Assembly (NCBI GenBank): GCA_037179515.1
Contig: JAXCGZ010007708.1
Coordinates: forward strand, 22,501 to 86,500
Reading direction: 5' to 3'
Length of the DNA stretch: 64,000 nucleotides
Source: Halocaridina rubra
Lineage: Eukaryota; Arthropoda; Malacostraca; Decapoda; Atyidae
The position numbers and the translations under genes were made by a program. Under the pieces are notes generated by a model that had not been told where the DNA came from, searched no databases, and was given only the letters and a program-made list of their open reading frames with translations. Position 1 is the stretch's first letter, and each line of letters opens with the position of its first letter. Of the stretch, positions 47,766-58,242 are shown in pieces.

Positions 47766-50548
47766 ACCTGAATTCACCTTTCACGAATTCAGTGCATCGC
47801 GGTTATTTCTGGCGTTTTTTTTTTTTCTGGGTATATGAGAGAATATTAAAATATTAAAAAATTTAAATTTTAAGTATTTTCATTATTTTATTGAATTTTT
47901 TTTATTTTATTGATAAAAAATGTATTTCCAAGCCTAAGAATAATAAAACACTAAGAAATATTAAAAAACATAAATTTAAACATGTAACGCTGCACCATAG
48001 AAAGTACGATACCGGTATCGGCGTTTCGGAAAATGCAAAGGGTCACACCTACATGAGCTAGCAAATATTAAAATTTTCAGAATTTTGATTATTTCACCGA
48101 TAAAAAAATTTATTTCCTAACCTAAGAATAATAAAACAGTAAAAAATAGTAAAAAACATAAATTTAAACATGTAACTCACAGTATTGCACCATGTAAAAT
48201 ACTACTGGTATCAGCCTGCTTCTCCCACCATTTTCCATTGTCTCGCCTCAGCCGTTCAGTCTAACTCACAAGTGCGCCGTTCACGTTGTGCTTCTTAATA
48301 CGTTGTGCATGTGATTTTCTTTACTCACTCTTTTCAACCTCTGCAATGCCTCCCAAGCGTCCTTCATCTTCTAAGGCTTCTGGTAGTAAGCCTAAGCGGC
48401 AAAGGAAGATGTTGACCATAGCAGATAAGGTAAAACTGTTAGATATGCTGAAGGAAGGAAGAGGGTTTGCGGATGTTGGCCGCCATTTTGGTCTCAACGA
48501 AACTACTGTTCGATACATCAAAAAGGACGAGGCAAATATCAGGAAAACAGCGACTATTTCTTTTAGTAAAACAGCAAAGAGGGTCATAACACCCCGCAAT
48601 AAGATAATAGTGTGGATGGAATCTGCTTTGGCCCTGTAGATTGCTGATTGCAGAAAGAAGAACATAAGCATAGACACCAATATCATACAAACAAAGGCGA
48701 AGAAGCTGTACAATATATTCGCTGCAATGAACATGATGACAACAGTGGCGACTGTGGAGAGGAGGAGAGAGAAGATATCGACGACCCACAACCAGGACCC
48801 TCCAGCGATATTCCACCGAGGAAACAATGGTTCATGGCAAGTAAGGGATGGTTCGACAAATTTCAAAAACGCTATGGTCTAAAGAGCATTTTGGTTCATG
48901 GCAAAGCTGCCTCTGCAGATGCAGCTGCAGCTAAAGAATATGTGACCAACAACTTTAAGAAAATTATTGCTGAAGGGGTATATGCTCCTGAGCAAGTGCT
49001 TAACATGGAAAAGATTGGGTTATTTTGGAAGAGAATGCCGTCTCGCACTTTTCTCTTCAAGGAAGAAGCTAAAGCCCCGGGAATTAAAGCGCACAAAGAC
49101 AGCGTTACCCTCATCATGTGTGGGAATGCTGCGGGCTTCGTGTTAAAGCCCAGGCTTATCTACAAGTCTAAGAACCCTAGGGCTTTGAAGAATAAGAATA
49201 AGAATCTGCTGCCAGTGTATTGGATGCATAACCCTAAGGCCTGGATCACGAAAAGCCTCACATCGGACTGCTTTTACCAATGCTTTATCCCTTACGTCAA
49301 AATTTATCTTGCAGAAAAGGGCCTTGAATTTAAAGTCCTTCTTTTGATGGATAATGCTGGTGGCCACGCAACTTATCTCGAATATGACGGTGTTCGAGTA
49401 GAGTTCCTGCCACCGAATACGACATCACTGATTCAGCCTATGGATCAAGGCATTATTCGTGCGTTCAAGGCCCTCTACACACGAAATGCCCTGGCGAACC
49501 TGGTTGATGGATTCGGACAAAGAATTCTCACTGAAGACTTACTGGCGTAACTACACAATAGCTCCATGACTTTAAAATATTCAGAATGCAATCAAAGAGA
49601 TGAAGCCGGCCACAATCAATGCCAGCTGGAAGAAATTGTGGCCCGTAGTCATCTACAACTACAAGGGATTCGCTCTTGACAAAGTCCATAACTCAGCAGT
49701 TGAAAAGCAGTGAAGTTGGCCGCATTTCCAGGAGGAAAAGGCTTTGAAAATATAACTCACAAAGACGTGAATGAACTGATCGACTGCCACTCGCAGCCTT
49801 TGACTGATAAAGACTTGCAGGAAATGACAAGAGCAGCGAGCGAAGAAGAGGAAGAACAACAACCAGAGGAAACGCACAAAGAAATCGAAGAACCTGGCCT
49901 TAAACTCGAACGTCTGGCAGCCATGTATGAACATGTGAAAGCAGTCCAACAACTCTCGCAAGAACATGACGATAATATGGTTCATTCGGTGACCTTCTGC
50001 AATCTTCTTGATGATGCCATGATTCCTTACAAGACCACATTCCAACAAAAGAAGAAACAGCGACTGCAACTCCCCATTACCATGTTCTCTCACAAAAAGC
50101 AGCCATAAAGCTGTCATTGGCTGCAGAATAATTTCCTCTGGAGTCTATACACGTCATCATCACCTCATTCACGGTAAGATTACCTATCACGTTCATATAA
50201 ATTTACGCTTGCATGCAGTTATTTATAAAGTAAAGGATGGTTTTTTAACAGTGCAGGGAGGAATTATACAGTAAAGGTAAAAATAAATGTAAAATACTTA
50301 TGTATATGAATATGTCACGTCATCATCACCTCATTCATGGGAAGTTTACCTAGCATATAAATTTACGCTTGCCCATTGTTATTAATAAAGTAAAGGGTGG
50401 TTTTCTAACAGAGCAGGGAGGGTTTATATAGTAAAGGTAAATATAAATGTAAAATACCTATGTATATACAGTATTGTGATCCTACTTTGTGGATTTTCAC
50501 TATCGCGGCCGGTCCCGGAACCGAACCCCACGATAAAAGTGATCACTG
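47766..50548 (+). mobile_element. Tigger-1 DNA transposon, longest copy (about 2.8 kb)
   Basis: Plus strand. It is the only copy of the family in the window with most of the transposase. The right end, TCGCGGCCGGTCCCGGAACCG to AGTGATCACTG, stops at 50548 and is followed by TA. The left end is eroded; CACGAATTCAGTGCATCGCGG at about 47785 corresponds to the inner part of the terminus in d0 and d5. Right non-coding part repeats the AAAGGATGG/AAAGGGTGG block twice (50230, 50395). It interrupts or abuts the end of Gypsy-C. Confidence 0.83.
48346..50107 (+). pseudogene. Tigger-1 transposase (pogo superfamily)
   Basis: ATG at 48346: MPPKRPSSSKASGSKPKRQR, then MLTIADKVKLLDMLKEGRGFADVGRHFGLNETTVRYIKKDE, a psq/CENP-B-type helix-turn-helix. 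A frameshift at about 48640 moves to a 300-codon open stretch, 48648-49550, with the second DNA-binding part (MASKGWFDKFQKRYGL) and the DDE core. The first catalytic position reads NMEKIGLFWKRMPSRTF, where NMDETG is expected, so Asp is Glu and the next Glu is Lys. The second (LLLMDNAGGH) and third (LIQPMDQGIIRAF) are kept. A stop at 49548-49550 and an acidic tail (49710-50107) follow. Close to intact but inactive as written. Confidence 0.88.
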
Positions 50549-50559
50549 TATTTGAATGT

Positions 50560-50945
50560 TCTTATAGTATACTTTCTAGTATTATAATATGCTTATTGCT
50601 ATAAGCCATTATATGTTGTACGCTTTGATATAGTGATTTTCTTGTCAGTAGGAGTGATTGTTATAATATTCTCTTCTAATTGTAATTATGATTTCTAATT
50701 CTCTTACCATTGTTTATTCTATTTGCAGATGCTTGTAGTTGTATTTATGTAGACAAAGCTTTAAATACTACTATGGCTTATTACACTTTATATTTTATTT
50801 TTTTCTTATGTAGTAGTTGTGCTTAGCATAGTTATGTTCTGTACAGTACTTTATTTTGGCTGTATACAACTTACAAACAATTGTACTTACGAAGAGATTT
50901 CTCGAACCTACCTCATTCATAAGTTGGTGAGTATTTGTGCTGCAC
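50560..50945 (+). mobile_element. Tigger-2-like right-side fragment
   Basis: Shares about 90 bases with 44085-44175 and ends with a degenerate terminus CTCATTCATAAGTTGGTGAG (about 50920). This resembles the outward-facing Tigger-2 ends near 54300 read in reverse. Non-coding. Confidence 0.65.
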
Positions 50946-51081
50946 AGGACATATGCATGCAGTAATGTACAATACTTACGTAAAAGACACTTTATTACAA
51001 AACAAAGAATACAGTATTAATGAACTTTAGTAAAGTAATAATAATGCAATAATACAGTATAGTACATAAATACATACATAC
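50946..51081. other. AT-rich flank with a TACA-rich run
   Basis: No gene. It ends in (CATA)n-like TACATACATACATAC, the target into which the RTE element inserted. Confidence 0.6.
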
Positions 51082-51096
51082 ATACAGAAATACATG

Positions 51097-54000
51097 AACC
51101 CAGCCTCTGGGTTGCTAGAAATAGCAGCCCAGTGCCGGTCCCAAGCCCGGAAAAATGGGGAGGGTTGGCGTCAGGAAGGGCATCCGGCTGTAAAACCCTT
51201 TTGCCAAAACCCATGGATAGCAGTCGAGAGAATACCGAAGATGGCCAGGGCGTACCCCGCTCACGCGACGCACAGAGGAGCCCGACCTCTGTTGAAACTG
51301 GACGAGGGTTACCGCATCAATATGGACGGGTGCGGCTAAAGAAGCGAGTCCATACCCTGAGGATTGCTACTCTTAACATCGGTAGTATGACCGGTAGAGG
51401 AAGAGAAGTTGCGGATTTGATGGAGAGAAGGAAGATTAACATACTGTGTGTACAAGAGACAAGATGGAAAGGAAATAAAGCGCGAGATTTGGGTGGAGGC
51501 TACAAGTTGATATACAGTGGAGCGAATGAGAGAGGAAGAAATGGAGTGGGTGTGGTGCTAGACCCCCAAACCAAGGAGGAGCTGGTGGAGGTGGTGAGGA
51601 AGAGCAGCAGGATTTTGAGGATCAAGTTGGTATATGGTCAGGAAGCAATAAACGTGATCAGCGCATATGCCCCCCAAGTTGGGTGCGATGACGCAGAGAA
51701 GGAAACATTCTGGCATGAAATGGACGAAGTACAGAGGGAGGTCCCGCCGGGGGAGAGGTGTGTCGTGGGCGGCGACTTAAACAGGCATATAGGACATGAC
51801 AACGATGGAGTGAGACGAGTTCATGGAGGCAAAGGTACTGGAGTGAAAAACCAGGAGGGGGAGAGCGTGCTGGATTTTGCCATAGCATTTGACATGGCGA
51901 TCCTGAACACGTTCTTCAAGAAAAACAACTACCGGACATACAGAAGTGGTCCCAGAGAGAGTCAAATCGACTTCCTCCTGTATCGAAGAGAAAACATCCG
52001 AGAAGTGGAAGACTGCAAAGTACTACAAGGAGAGAGTGTGGGAGCGCAGCACAGCCCAGTTGTGGCGAAGCTGGTTGTAAGGACGCGAAGGACCGGAGTC
52101 GAGAGGGGAGAACCTAGGATCAAGTGGTGGAAACTCAAGGATGAGGTGGTGTGGCAGGAGTTCAAGAGGAAAGCACTACAAAGGATAGAAGAGGCAGAGG
52201 AGGTGGATCAGTGGTGGAAAAGGAACAGTGAAGTGATCAGGAGTACGGCAGAGGAAGTCCTCGGAAAGTCATCTGGAAAGAAGCCGAGAAACGGAAAAGA
52301 GTCTTGGTGGTGGTCCTCAAATTGCAAAGAGAAGATAGAAAAGAAAAAAGAGATGAAGAAAGCTTACGACAAGGAAACAACAGAGGAGTGTAAAGCTATG
52401 TTGAAAGATGCAAATAAGGAGGCGAAGAGGGCTGTAGCACAGGCGCGTGCAGCAGCACTGCAGGATATGTATGAGAACCTTGAAACAAAGGAGGGACAGA
52501 AGAGAATCTATAAGTTAGCAAAAGAAAGGAACAGATCGACAAAGGACCTAACATCAATAAAGCAAATCAAGGATAAGAACGGAAGAGTGCTTACTGACCC
52601 CGACATGATTAAAATGCGGTGGAGGGACTACTACGAAGAACTTCTAAATCAGGAAAATCCAAGAATACGAAGAGGTGAAGGAGTGGGAATGGAGGGAGAG
52701 GTAGACCCTGTGAGTGAGGCGGAAGTCAGAGAAGCGTTGAAGAAGATGAAAAATGGAGAGTCAGTAGGGCCAGACCAGATTCCTGCAGAGGTATGGAAGA
52801 GTTTGGGCGAAGAAGGGATACGGGTGCTGACAAAGTTCCTGAACATGGTGATGAAGGAAGAGACTATCCCGAACGAGTGGAGAGATAGTATAATGGTACC
52901 GATTTTCAAAGAAAAGGGAGACATCCAGAGTTGCAACAACTATAGAGGAATTAAGCTAACATCTCACACTATGAAACTGCTGGAAAGAGTGTTGGATAAA
53001 AGGCTGAGGGAGGAGACAGAAGTTTGTAGTGAGCAGCTTGGTTTTATGAAAGGTCGAGGAACAATGGATGCAGTATTCGCAATGAGGCAGACAATGGAAA
53101 AATATAGAGATAAGCAAAGAGGGCTGTACATGGCGTTTGACCTGGAAAAAGCTTATGATCGGGTCCCGAGAAGCGAGGTGTGGAGGAGTATGAGGTCCAA
53201 GGGAGTGAAGGAGAAGTATGTCAAGATAGTTCAGGACATATACAGGGAAGCCACAACAAGAGTAAGAAGTACAGTTGGCACTACAGAGCCTTTTCAGGTG
53301 AAAGTTGGACTCCATCAGGGATCAGCTCTTAGCCCCTATCTATTTAACCTTCTCATGGATGTGATGGTGGAGGAAGTGACAAAGGAGGCACCATGGAGCA
53401 TGCTCTTTGCAGACGATATTGTTTTGGTCTCCAAGAGCCGTGAAGAATTGCAAGAGAGGTTGGAGCTATGGAGGGGTTTGCTGGAGGATTACGGACTGAA
53501 GGTGAGCAGACAGAAAACGGAGTACCTGGAGTGCAATGTGACACAAGGAGGCGACCTGTTCATGCAAGACCACAAGCTCCCAAAGGCGGACGCCTTCAAA
53601 TACCTCGGCTCCTACGTAACGAAGGATGGAGACCTAGAGAGAGAGATTGATCATAGGATCCAGGTAGCGTGGAACAGCTGGAGGAGAACATCAGGGGTGC
53701 TATGTGACAAGAAAATCAGTGCTAGAGTGAAAGGAAATGTGTACAAGTCAGTTGTGAGACCAGCGTTGCTGTACGGAGCGGAGACGTGGCCGGTGAAAAA
53801 GGTTCAAGAAAGGAAGATAGATGTCGCAGAAATGAGAATGCTGAGGTGGATGTGTGGGGTGACGAGGGAGGACAGGATACGAAATGACCGGATCAGAGGT
53901 ACAGTGAAGGTGGTGGAGGCGTCGGCGAAAGCGCAGGAGAGGAGATTACAGTGGTTCGGTCATGTGAAGAGGAGAGAAGAAGACTACGTGGGTGTGAGAG

Positions 54001-54191
54001 TGATGGAGATGGACGTGGAGGGCAGATGTAGACGAGGAAGACCTAAACTACGGTGGAAGGACCGACTGAAGGAGGATCTCAGAGAGAGACAGCTGGGGGA
54101 GGAGCAAGTGATGGACCGAAACCAGTGGAGACGACTAGTGAAGAGATGCGACCCCATATGAAAATGGGAACGCAAATAGAGGGAGAAGAAG
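51097..54191 (+). mobile_element. LINE-RTE: full-length RTE-type non-LTR retrotransposon with intact ORF
   Basis: A perfect 15-base target duplication, ATACAGAAATACATG, lies at 51082-51096 and 54192-54206 and sets the element at 3095 bases. The 5' UTR of about 115 bases is GC-rich, with GCCGG (51134) and CCGGC (51184) able to pair. There is a single long ORF and a very short 3' UTR of about 30 bases, ending GGGAGAAGAAG. This economy is typical of the RTE clade. Intact ORF plus perfect target duplication means a recent insertion. Confidence 0.93.
51213..54161 (+). CDS. RTE LINE polyprotein: endonuclease and reverse transcriptase
   Basis: 982 residues from the first in-frame ATG at 51213; the frame is open further upstream but has no earlier ATG. 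Apurinic-type endonuclease: TLNIGSM (about residue 54), VQETRWKG (80), GGDLNRHIG (187), AQHSPVV (280). A Lys/Glu-rich linker (residues 320-500) follows. RT: IFKEKGDIQSCNNYRGIKL (565), FDLEKAYDRVPR (643), LHQGSALSPYLFNLLMD (699) and the catalytic FADD (732). C-terminal region: KYLGSYVT, RPALLYGAETW and RRLQWFGHVKRRE (910). All expected catalytic motifs are present and there is no interruption. It would copy its own RNA into DNA at a nicked target. Potentially active. Confidence 0.95.
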   Translation: MDSSRENTEDGQGVPRSRDAQRSPTSVETGRGLPHQYGRVRLKKRVHTLRIATLNIGSMTGRGREVADLMERRKINILCVQETRWKGNKARDLGGGYKLIYSGANERGRNGVGVVLDPQTKEELVEVVRKSSRILRIKLVYGQEAINVISAYAPQVGCDDAEKETFWHEMDEVQREVPPGERCVVGGDLNRHIGHDNDGVRRVHGGKGTGVKNQEGESVLDFAIAFDMAILNTFFKKNNYRTYRSGPRESQIDFLLYRRENIREVEDCKVLQGESVGAQHSPVVAKLVVRTRRTGVERGEPRIKWWKLKDEVVWQEFKRKALQRIEEAEEVDQWWKRNSEVIRSTAEEVLGKSSGKKPRNGKESWWWSSNCKEKIEKKKEMKKAYDKETTEECKAMLKDANKEAKRAVAQARAAALQDMYENLETKEGQKRIYKLAKERNRSTKDLTSIKQIKDKNGRVLTDPDMIKMRWRDYYEELLNQENPRIRRGEGVGMEGEVDPVSEAEVREALKKMKNGESVGPDQIPAEVWKSLGEEGIRVLTKFLNMVMKEETIPNEWRDSIMVPIFKEKGDIQSCNNYRGIKLTSHTMKLLERVLDKRLREETEVCSEQLGFMKGRGTMDAVFAMRQTMEKYRDKQRGLYMAFDLEKAYDRVPRSEVWRSMRSKGVKEKYVKIVQDIYREATTRVRSTVGTTEPFQVKVGLHQGSALSPYLFNLLMDVMVEEVTKEAPWSMLFADDIVLVSKSREELQERLELWRGLLEDYGLKVSRQKTEYLECNVTQGGDLFMQDHKLPKADAFKYLGSYVTKDGDLEREIDHRIQVAWNSWRRTSGVLCDKKISARVKGNVYKSVVRPALLYGAETWPVKKVQERKIDVAEMRMLRWMCGVTREDRIRNDRIRGTVKVVEASAKAQERRLQWFGHVKRREEDYVGVRVMEMDVEGRCRRGRPKLRWKDRLKEDLRERQLGEEQVMDRNQWRRLVKRCDPI

Positions 54192-54206
54192 ATACAGAAA
54201 TACATG

Positions 54207-54282
54207 GGTAGATAACCGGTAGGTCTTTGTTTGCATCCATGAATGTTCGTAACTCGGTTATATGTAAGCAGGGGAGCGTCTG
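54207..54282 (-). mobile_element. Tigger-2-like terminus
   Basis: Contains GTTCGTAACTCGG and ends GGGGAGCGTCTG at 54282, the inverse of the CAGACGCTCCCC terminus that starts at 54289. It forms half of a 30-base palindrome. Confidence 0.7.
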
Positions 54283-54300
54283 TATATACAGACGCTCCCC
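54271..54300. repeat. 30-bp perfect palindrome made of two Tigger-2 ends
   Basis: Two 12-base ends in opposite orientation (GGGGAGCGTCTG and CAGACGCTCCCC) flank a TATATA core. The core can be read as TA target duplications of neighbouring insertions. Confidence 0.95.
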
Positions 54301-54419
54301 AACTTATGAACGAGTTAGGTACCAGAAGTCTGTTTGTAAGTACAATAGTTCGTAAGTTGTGCTTAGCCAAAAAAAAGTACTGCATAATACATAAATATGC
54401 TAAACACAACTTCTACAAC

Positions 54420-54457
<38 letters not shown>

Positions 54458-54460
54458 TAA
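54289..54460 (+). mobile_element. Tigger-2-like left end followed by (AAT)n
   Basis: Starts CAGACGCTCCCCAACTTATG and contains GAGTTAGGTACCAGAAGTC. About 130 bases in, it gives way to an AAT array at 54419-54455. No transposase. Confidence 0.75.
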
Positions 54461-54744
54461 AAAAATAAATAAATTGTAAGACCTGCTGTACTATAACAAT
54501 AATAACCTCGACACGATCTGAAAACAGGCTGGGACAACGTGGTGGCTTAAAAGTACCCCCTGTACTGTGCTGTAAGTGCCTTGGTTTCATTTGGTTAAAC
54601 AAGTACAGAAGCGATAATTCTTTTCTCTTTCTCTCTCATTCTCTCATGGATTAAGTCAGCTAAATCCATTATTTTAATTGTCATTATTATTATAGCAATA
54701 ATGCTTTAATGAAAAGTAATAGCATATGTAAAAAAAACTGTCCT
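54461..54744. other. no gene recognised
   Basis: AT-rich sequence between the AAT array and the 3' end of LINE-D. Short TC-rich and ATT-rich runs; nothing I can assign. Confidence 0.45.
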
Positions 54745-55263
54745 TATCAATAAAGGCTCAAGTACGAAGAAAACAAAAAGACGATGGAAAAGAAAATGGT
54801 TATGGACAAGGCAGAGATGAGGTAATGATACACAAAGGACAAGGAAAAGGACAGACTGAAAGAATTATCAAAGTACTGAGGGCATTGAGATATAGCAGGA
54901 TTAGGCCCCAAGATGACGATAGATCTGCTGTTTGAAGGAAGATAGGTCATAAGAATTGGGAGAGACAGAAGGAAGAAGAGTTTCAGAGTCTGGAGGTAGA
55001 TGGGAAAAAGCAGTTGCTGCATCGACCAATGCACAAGCTACAAACCTCCACACAGTACCTGTGAGACGAAGCCTCTTGGCGAGTGTTGTGCAGCCTCATC
55101 AGTGGGGGAGGGATGCAACTTGCCAACTCATCAGAGCAGTGATGGAAGTAGTAGTGATAGAAAAGAGAAAGGGATGATATCTTGCGGCGAAGAGAAAAAG
55201 GATCTAGATTAGAAGTAAGAGAAGGGTCATTACTGAGTCTGACTGCCTTAAATTCAACCCTAT
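54745..55263 (-). pseudogene. LINE-D, 3' part (Jockey-like), split by the Copia element
   Basis: Minus strand. Reading down from 55263 it encodes VEFKAVRLSNDPSL, DPFSLRRKISSLSLFYHYYF, HCSDELASCIPPP, and ends with SYDLSSFKQQIYRHLG near 54920, followed by a 3' UTR. This is the C-terminal domain of an arthropod Jockey/RTE-like LINE, with local frameshifts. Its upstream part is at 62983-63580. Removing the Copia insertion and one target duplication brings LLQ and RVEFKA into one frame. Confidence 0.82.
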
Positions 55264-55526
55264 TGTTAATAAAGTGTTACTCATCAGCACAAGTTGCCTA
55301 GACACACCAATGACAAACCAATACACCAACAGGTTATTAGGTCTAAAATTAGCTCCAGTCTATTTTACAGTCGCTTCCTTAGCTCAAGTCTTAACTTCAT
55401 CTCTCAGTCCTCTGACCAATTTCTCAGCTCAGCTTACCCACGTAAACATAACGTCGTGACGTCATTAGGAAATATGGCGGCAGTCGTGACGTCATTAGCA
55501 AACACGATAGCTTACACATACTGACA
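55264..55526 (-). repeat. Copia 3' LTR
   Basis: 263 bases, plus-strand ends TGTTAATAAAG and CATACTGACA. It shares GCACAAGTTGCCTAGAC, TTTACAGTCGCTTCCTTAGC and AGCAAACACGATAGCTTACA with 62700-62982. The partner is about 20 bases longer because of an extra CAAGGTAATCC-type stretch. Confidence 0.9.
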
Positions 55527-56192
55527 CCCTCGTCCTTTTTTTTTTTTTATACAGTGTCCTATGTATTCCTTTACATAATTTATTTCCCAATGGTCCACAT
55601 ACAAGTGCTGTATGTGATATCCTATGCATTAATTTAATCCTTGCTGATGGCAGCACGGAGTTGCTCTTGTGAAGCCCCCTTCTCATTGAGGCCATCAGTC
55701 AGCTGTCCCGATAAATCCACCCAAGTCACTTCAGCAACCTCTCCTCGCTCCAATATCTCACGTAGTACTGCTATATTAATCCTTAAACTTCTATCATCCA
55801 CACTCTTACTTGAATGAAGGGAATCTAAGGAAGGGCCGAATCCTTATATTTCCACAACCAGAAATTTCCTGCAGAATTCTGGCTAGGCACATAGCCATCT
55901 CAAGACAATCCAGTAAAGCCAATGCCTCAGCGGACAGAGTGGACTTAATCACCCATCTGATCCTTTTTGACTGCCAGTAGATGGGGCATCTTTTGTCGTC
56001 ATAACTCCGCAAGAATATGATAACACCTCCTTGTGACCCACTATCCACCAGGTTAGCAAAAGAAGCATCTGAAAAGCACTCAAGGTAATAATTCTCAAGC
56101 CGTGACATTCTTGGAATATGCAGCTGAATGTTGTCTATCTTCACTCTAGATATGACCTTGCTAAGTTGCAAGATGTTAGCCACATGTTGCAC
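55527..56192 (-). pseudogene. Copia RNase H and pol C-terminus
   Basis: Minus strand. RNase H reads LECFSDASFANLVDSGSQGG (56100-56040) with the first catalytic Asp in SDAS. Then IYWQSKRIRWVIKSTLSAEALALLDCLE (55990-55905) with the Glu of SAEA. A tail near 55690-55600 (MASMRRGLHKSNSVLPSARIK, with HTALVCGPLGNKL) is the end of pol before the 3' LTR. Small frame changes separate the parts. Confidence 0.82.
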
Positions 56193-56896
56193 TCAGTTCA
56201 CAAATGTCAAGGGCAATGTCTGGACGGGTATGAGTGGCAATCCAATTTAACTGGCCTATTAGTGCTCTGTATTCCGATATCTCCAACTCTGACACTTCTC
56301 CCATCTTCACATTTGCCCTTTTATGACTGACTGTCATGTGAGTCAAAGTGGATACATAATCTAGCTGGTCCAATATAAAGCTGCCATGTTTGTATGAAGT
56401 GATGTTCAAACCTACATACTTAAATGCCTTTGACTCAGAACTCCCAATCAGGAAACCTTGCTGCAACTGGTCTATCACTTTACTCTTGAACTCTGGAGTC
56501 CTCCGTCCACAGAAAATCATCCACATAAATACTGAACACGCCCCCAATCCTGCCATTCCACCTCCAGTAAAGCAATGCAGAATCCAGTAAACACACCTGA
56601 GCACTGAGATCTGTTAGCTGGTCTTTCACTCTGAGGTACCAATGACGGGCTACATCACACAAGCCACATACAGTCTTTTTCAGCTTCCATAGCCAGCCAT
56701 CTGCGAACTCTGGAGGAGGGCATAGATAAATGTCCCTACTGGTTTCATTGCCCTGCAAATAGGCTGCCTTAACATCCAAGGAGTGACAGGTCCAACCCAT
56801 GGCCGCAGTAAGTGATAATGCCAATCGTATGGCTTCCTTTGAGCATGTCAGATAATCCCTGCGAAGTTCACCCAGGCTCTCCTGACCTATCATCAT
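56176..56896 (-). pseudogene. Copia reverse transcriptase
   Basis: Minus strand. CSKEAIRLALSLTAAMGWTCH, then SLDVKAAYLQGNETSRDIYL (56790-56730) with the first palm Asp, WLWKLKKTVCGLCDVARHWYLRVKDQL (56700-56620 in blocks), and FSIYVDDFLW (56540-56510) with YVDD intact. The second half, GSSESKAFKYVGLNITSYKHGS to LIGQLNWIATHTRPDIALDI (56450-56210), is in another frame. Both catalytic boxes survive, but the frames do not join. Confidence 0.88.
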
Positions 56897-58110
56897 CCTT
56901 CACCTCTGGTTCACATTGCCCATCGTCACTCTCGGACTCCTCTGCGTGCTCGTGCTCTCTAGACACCACAGGCTCTGGGTTTACATCCTTATGTTGCATG
57001 GCCCCATCCACATCACTGTCTCTTACCTCCTCAGCAGAAGCTGGAACCCTTGCCAGCCTACATGCATGAGCCTTCACATAAATTCCACCATGCCTCACTA
57101 AGACTTGCTTTCCATCTCTGCCAATTACAATATCAAGTCCATGCCACTCGTAGCTGTCATGTCTTTTGTAAAAAACCTCATCACCATTCTGTACATTATC
57201 AAGGTCACTAGCTCGAATGTTGTGTCATAGTGCCCTGGCCTGACGTTCATCAGATTTATTTCTCACAAATTCTTTCCTTGCTAGATAAAGAGCATTCAAA
57301 TTGTTCCTCCCAACTTTTGATGTCCCAGTATCTTCCAGTGCAGGGGGGATCATTGGCATACACCTTGGGAAGTCCAGAGTTGTGACCAAACACGAGCTGA
57401 ATAGGGGAGAATCCAGAGAATTTCTCGCCGACACTGCCCAGGCCAAGGCAACCTCCAAGTCACATTTACTTTCTTCTATGATTTTCCTTACAATATTCCC
57501 AATTATTGCATTTAACAGCTCATACACTCCTTTGCTCCAGGGGCTAGGCTGCAGTGGCCATGATTTTGATGTTGAATGCCTCTCCCTGTGCCCTCATCTC
57601 TTCACTGTTAAATTCCCATCTGTTATTCGATAGGATTTTTCCTGGTGCTCCAAATATAACAATCCAACTCTGGAACAAGCCTTGATAATGGTGGCAGCCC
57701 ATTTATCCCCAATAACTGTTGCTGTACAGTACCGTGTAGCCAAGGCAATGATGACAAGAAAATATTTTGCACCCCAAGCCTTAAGGTCTAAGGCAATGGC
57801 CTCATTGAGCCGAGATGAAATAGGAAAACTGACTACGGGGCGTGGTCTCTCTTTTCCAAATCTAATACAAATTTCACACTCCTCGGTTACCTTACGGACT
57901 GCCTGTTCTAGTTCTGAGTCCTTAATCTCTGCATTAGTGATGAGTTTCATTAGCTTAGCCACTGTAGGGTGTCCAAACTGTTTGTGTAGCTTGCAAGCCA
58001 TCTTCCTCAATCTCTCCCATGCAAGGCAGCTAAGGCAATCACTCCACCCAACTCCTGCACTAGTCACGCTGATATAGGTAACAAATAGTGGCCTGATACT
58101 GATGTGGGCA
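56897..58110 (-). pseudogene. Copia integrase and connecting region
   Basis: Minus strand. The zinc-binding part, KLHKQFGHPTVAKLMKL to EECEICIRFGKERPRP (58000-57850), shows H-x-H and C-x2-C. The first core Asp is in IALDLKAWGAKYFLVII (57800-57750). A second Asp is in RITDGNL (57620-57600). Later parts are YELLNAIIGNIVRKIIEES (57525-57470), ALAWAVSARNSLDS and an acidic linker (56868-57098: EEVRDSDVD, EHAEESESDDG). Several frame changes. Confidence 0.83.
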
Positions 58111-58242
58111 AATCAATAATCCTTCTTTGAATCTTAACTTGGTCAGTTGCAGAGTTAATTAACATCTTTGCCTTCATCATCGACAGCCCACTCAGGAGTA
58201 ATGGGATGTTTCAATCTACCACGCCAGTCACAACCTCCGCTT

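Noticed and set aside
51132..51212. Start of the RTE protein at a GTG near 51132
   Set aside because: GTG is an unlikely start in a eukaryote and the region is GC-rich 5' UTR; the first ATG is at 51213.
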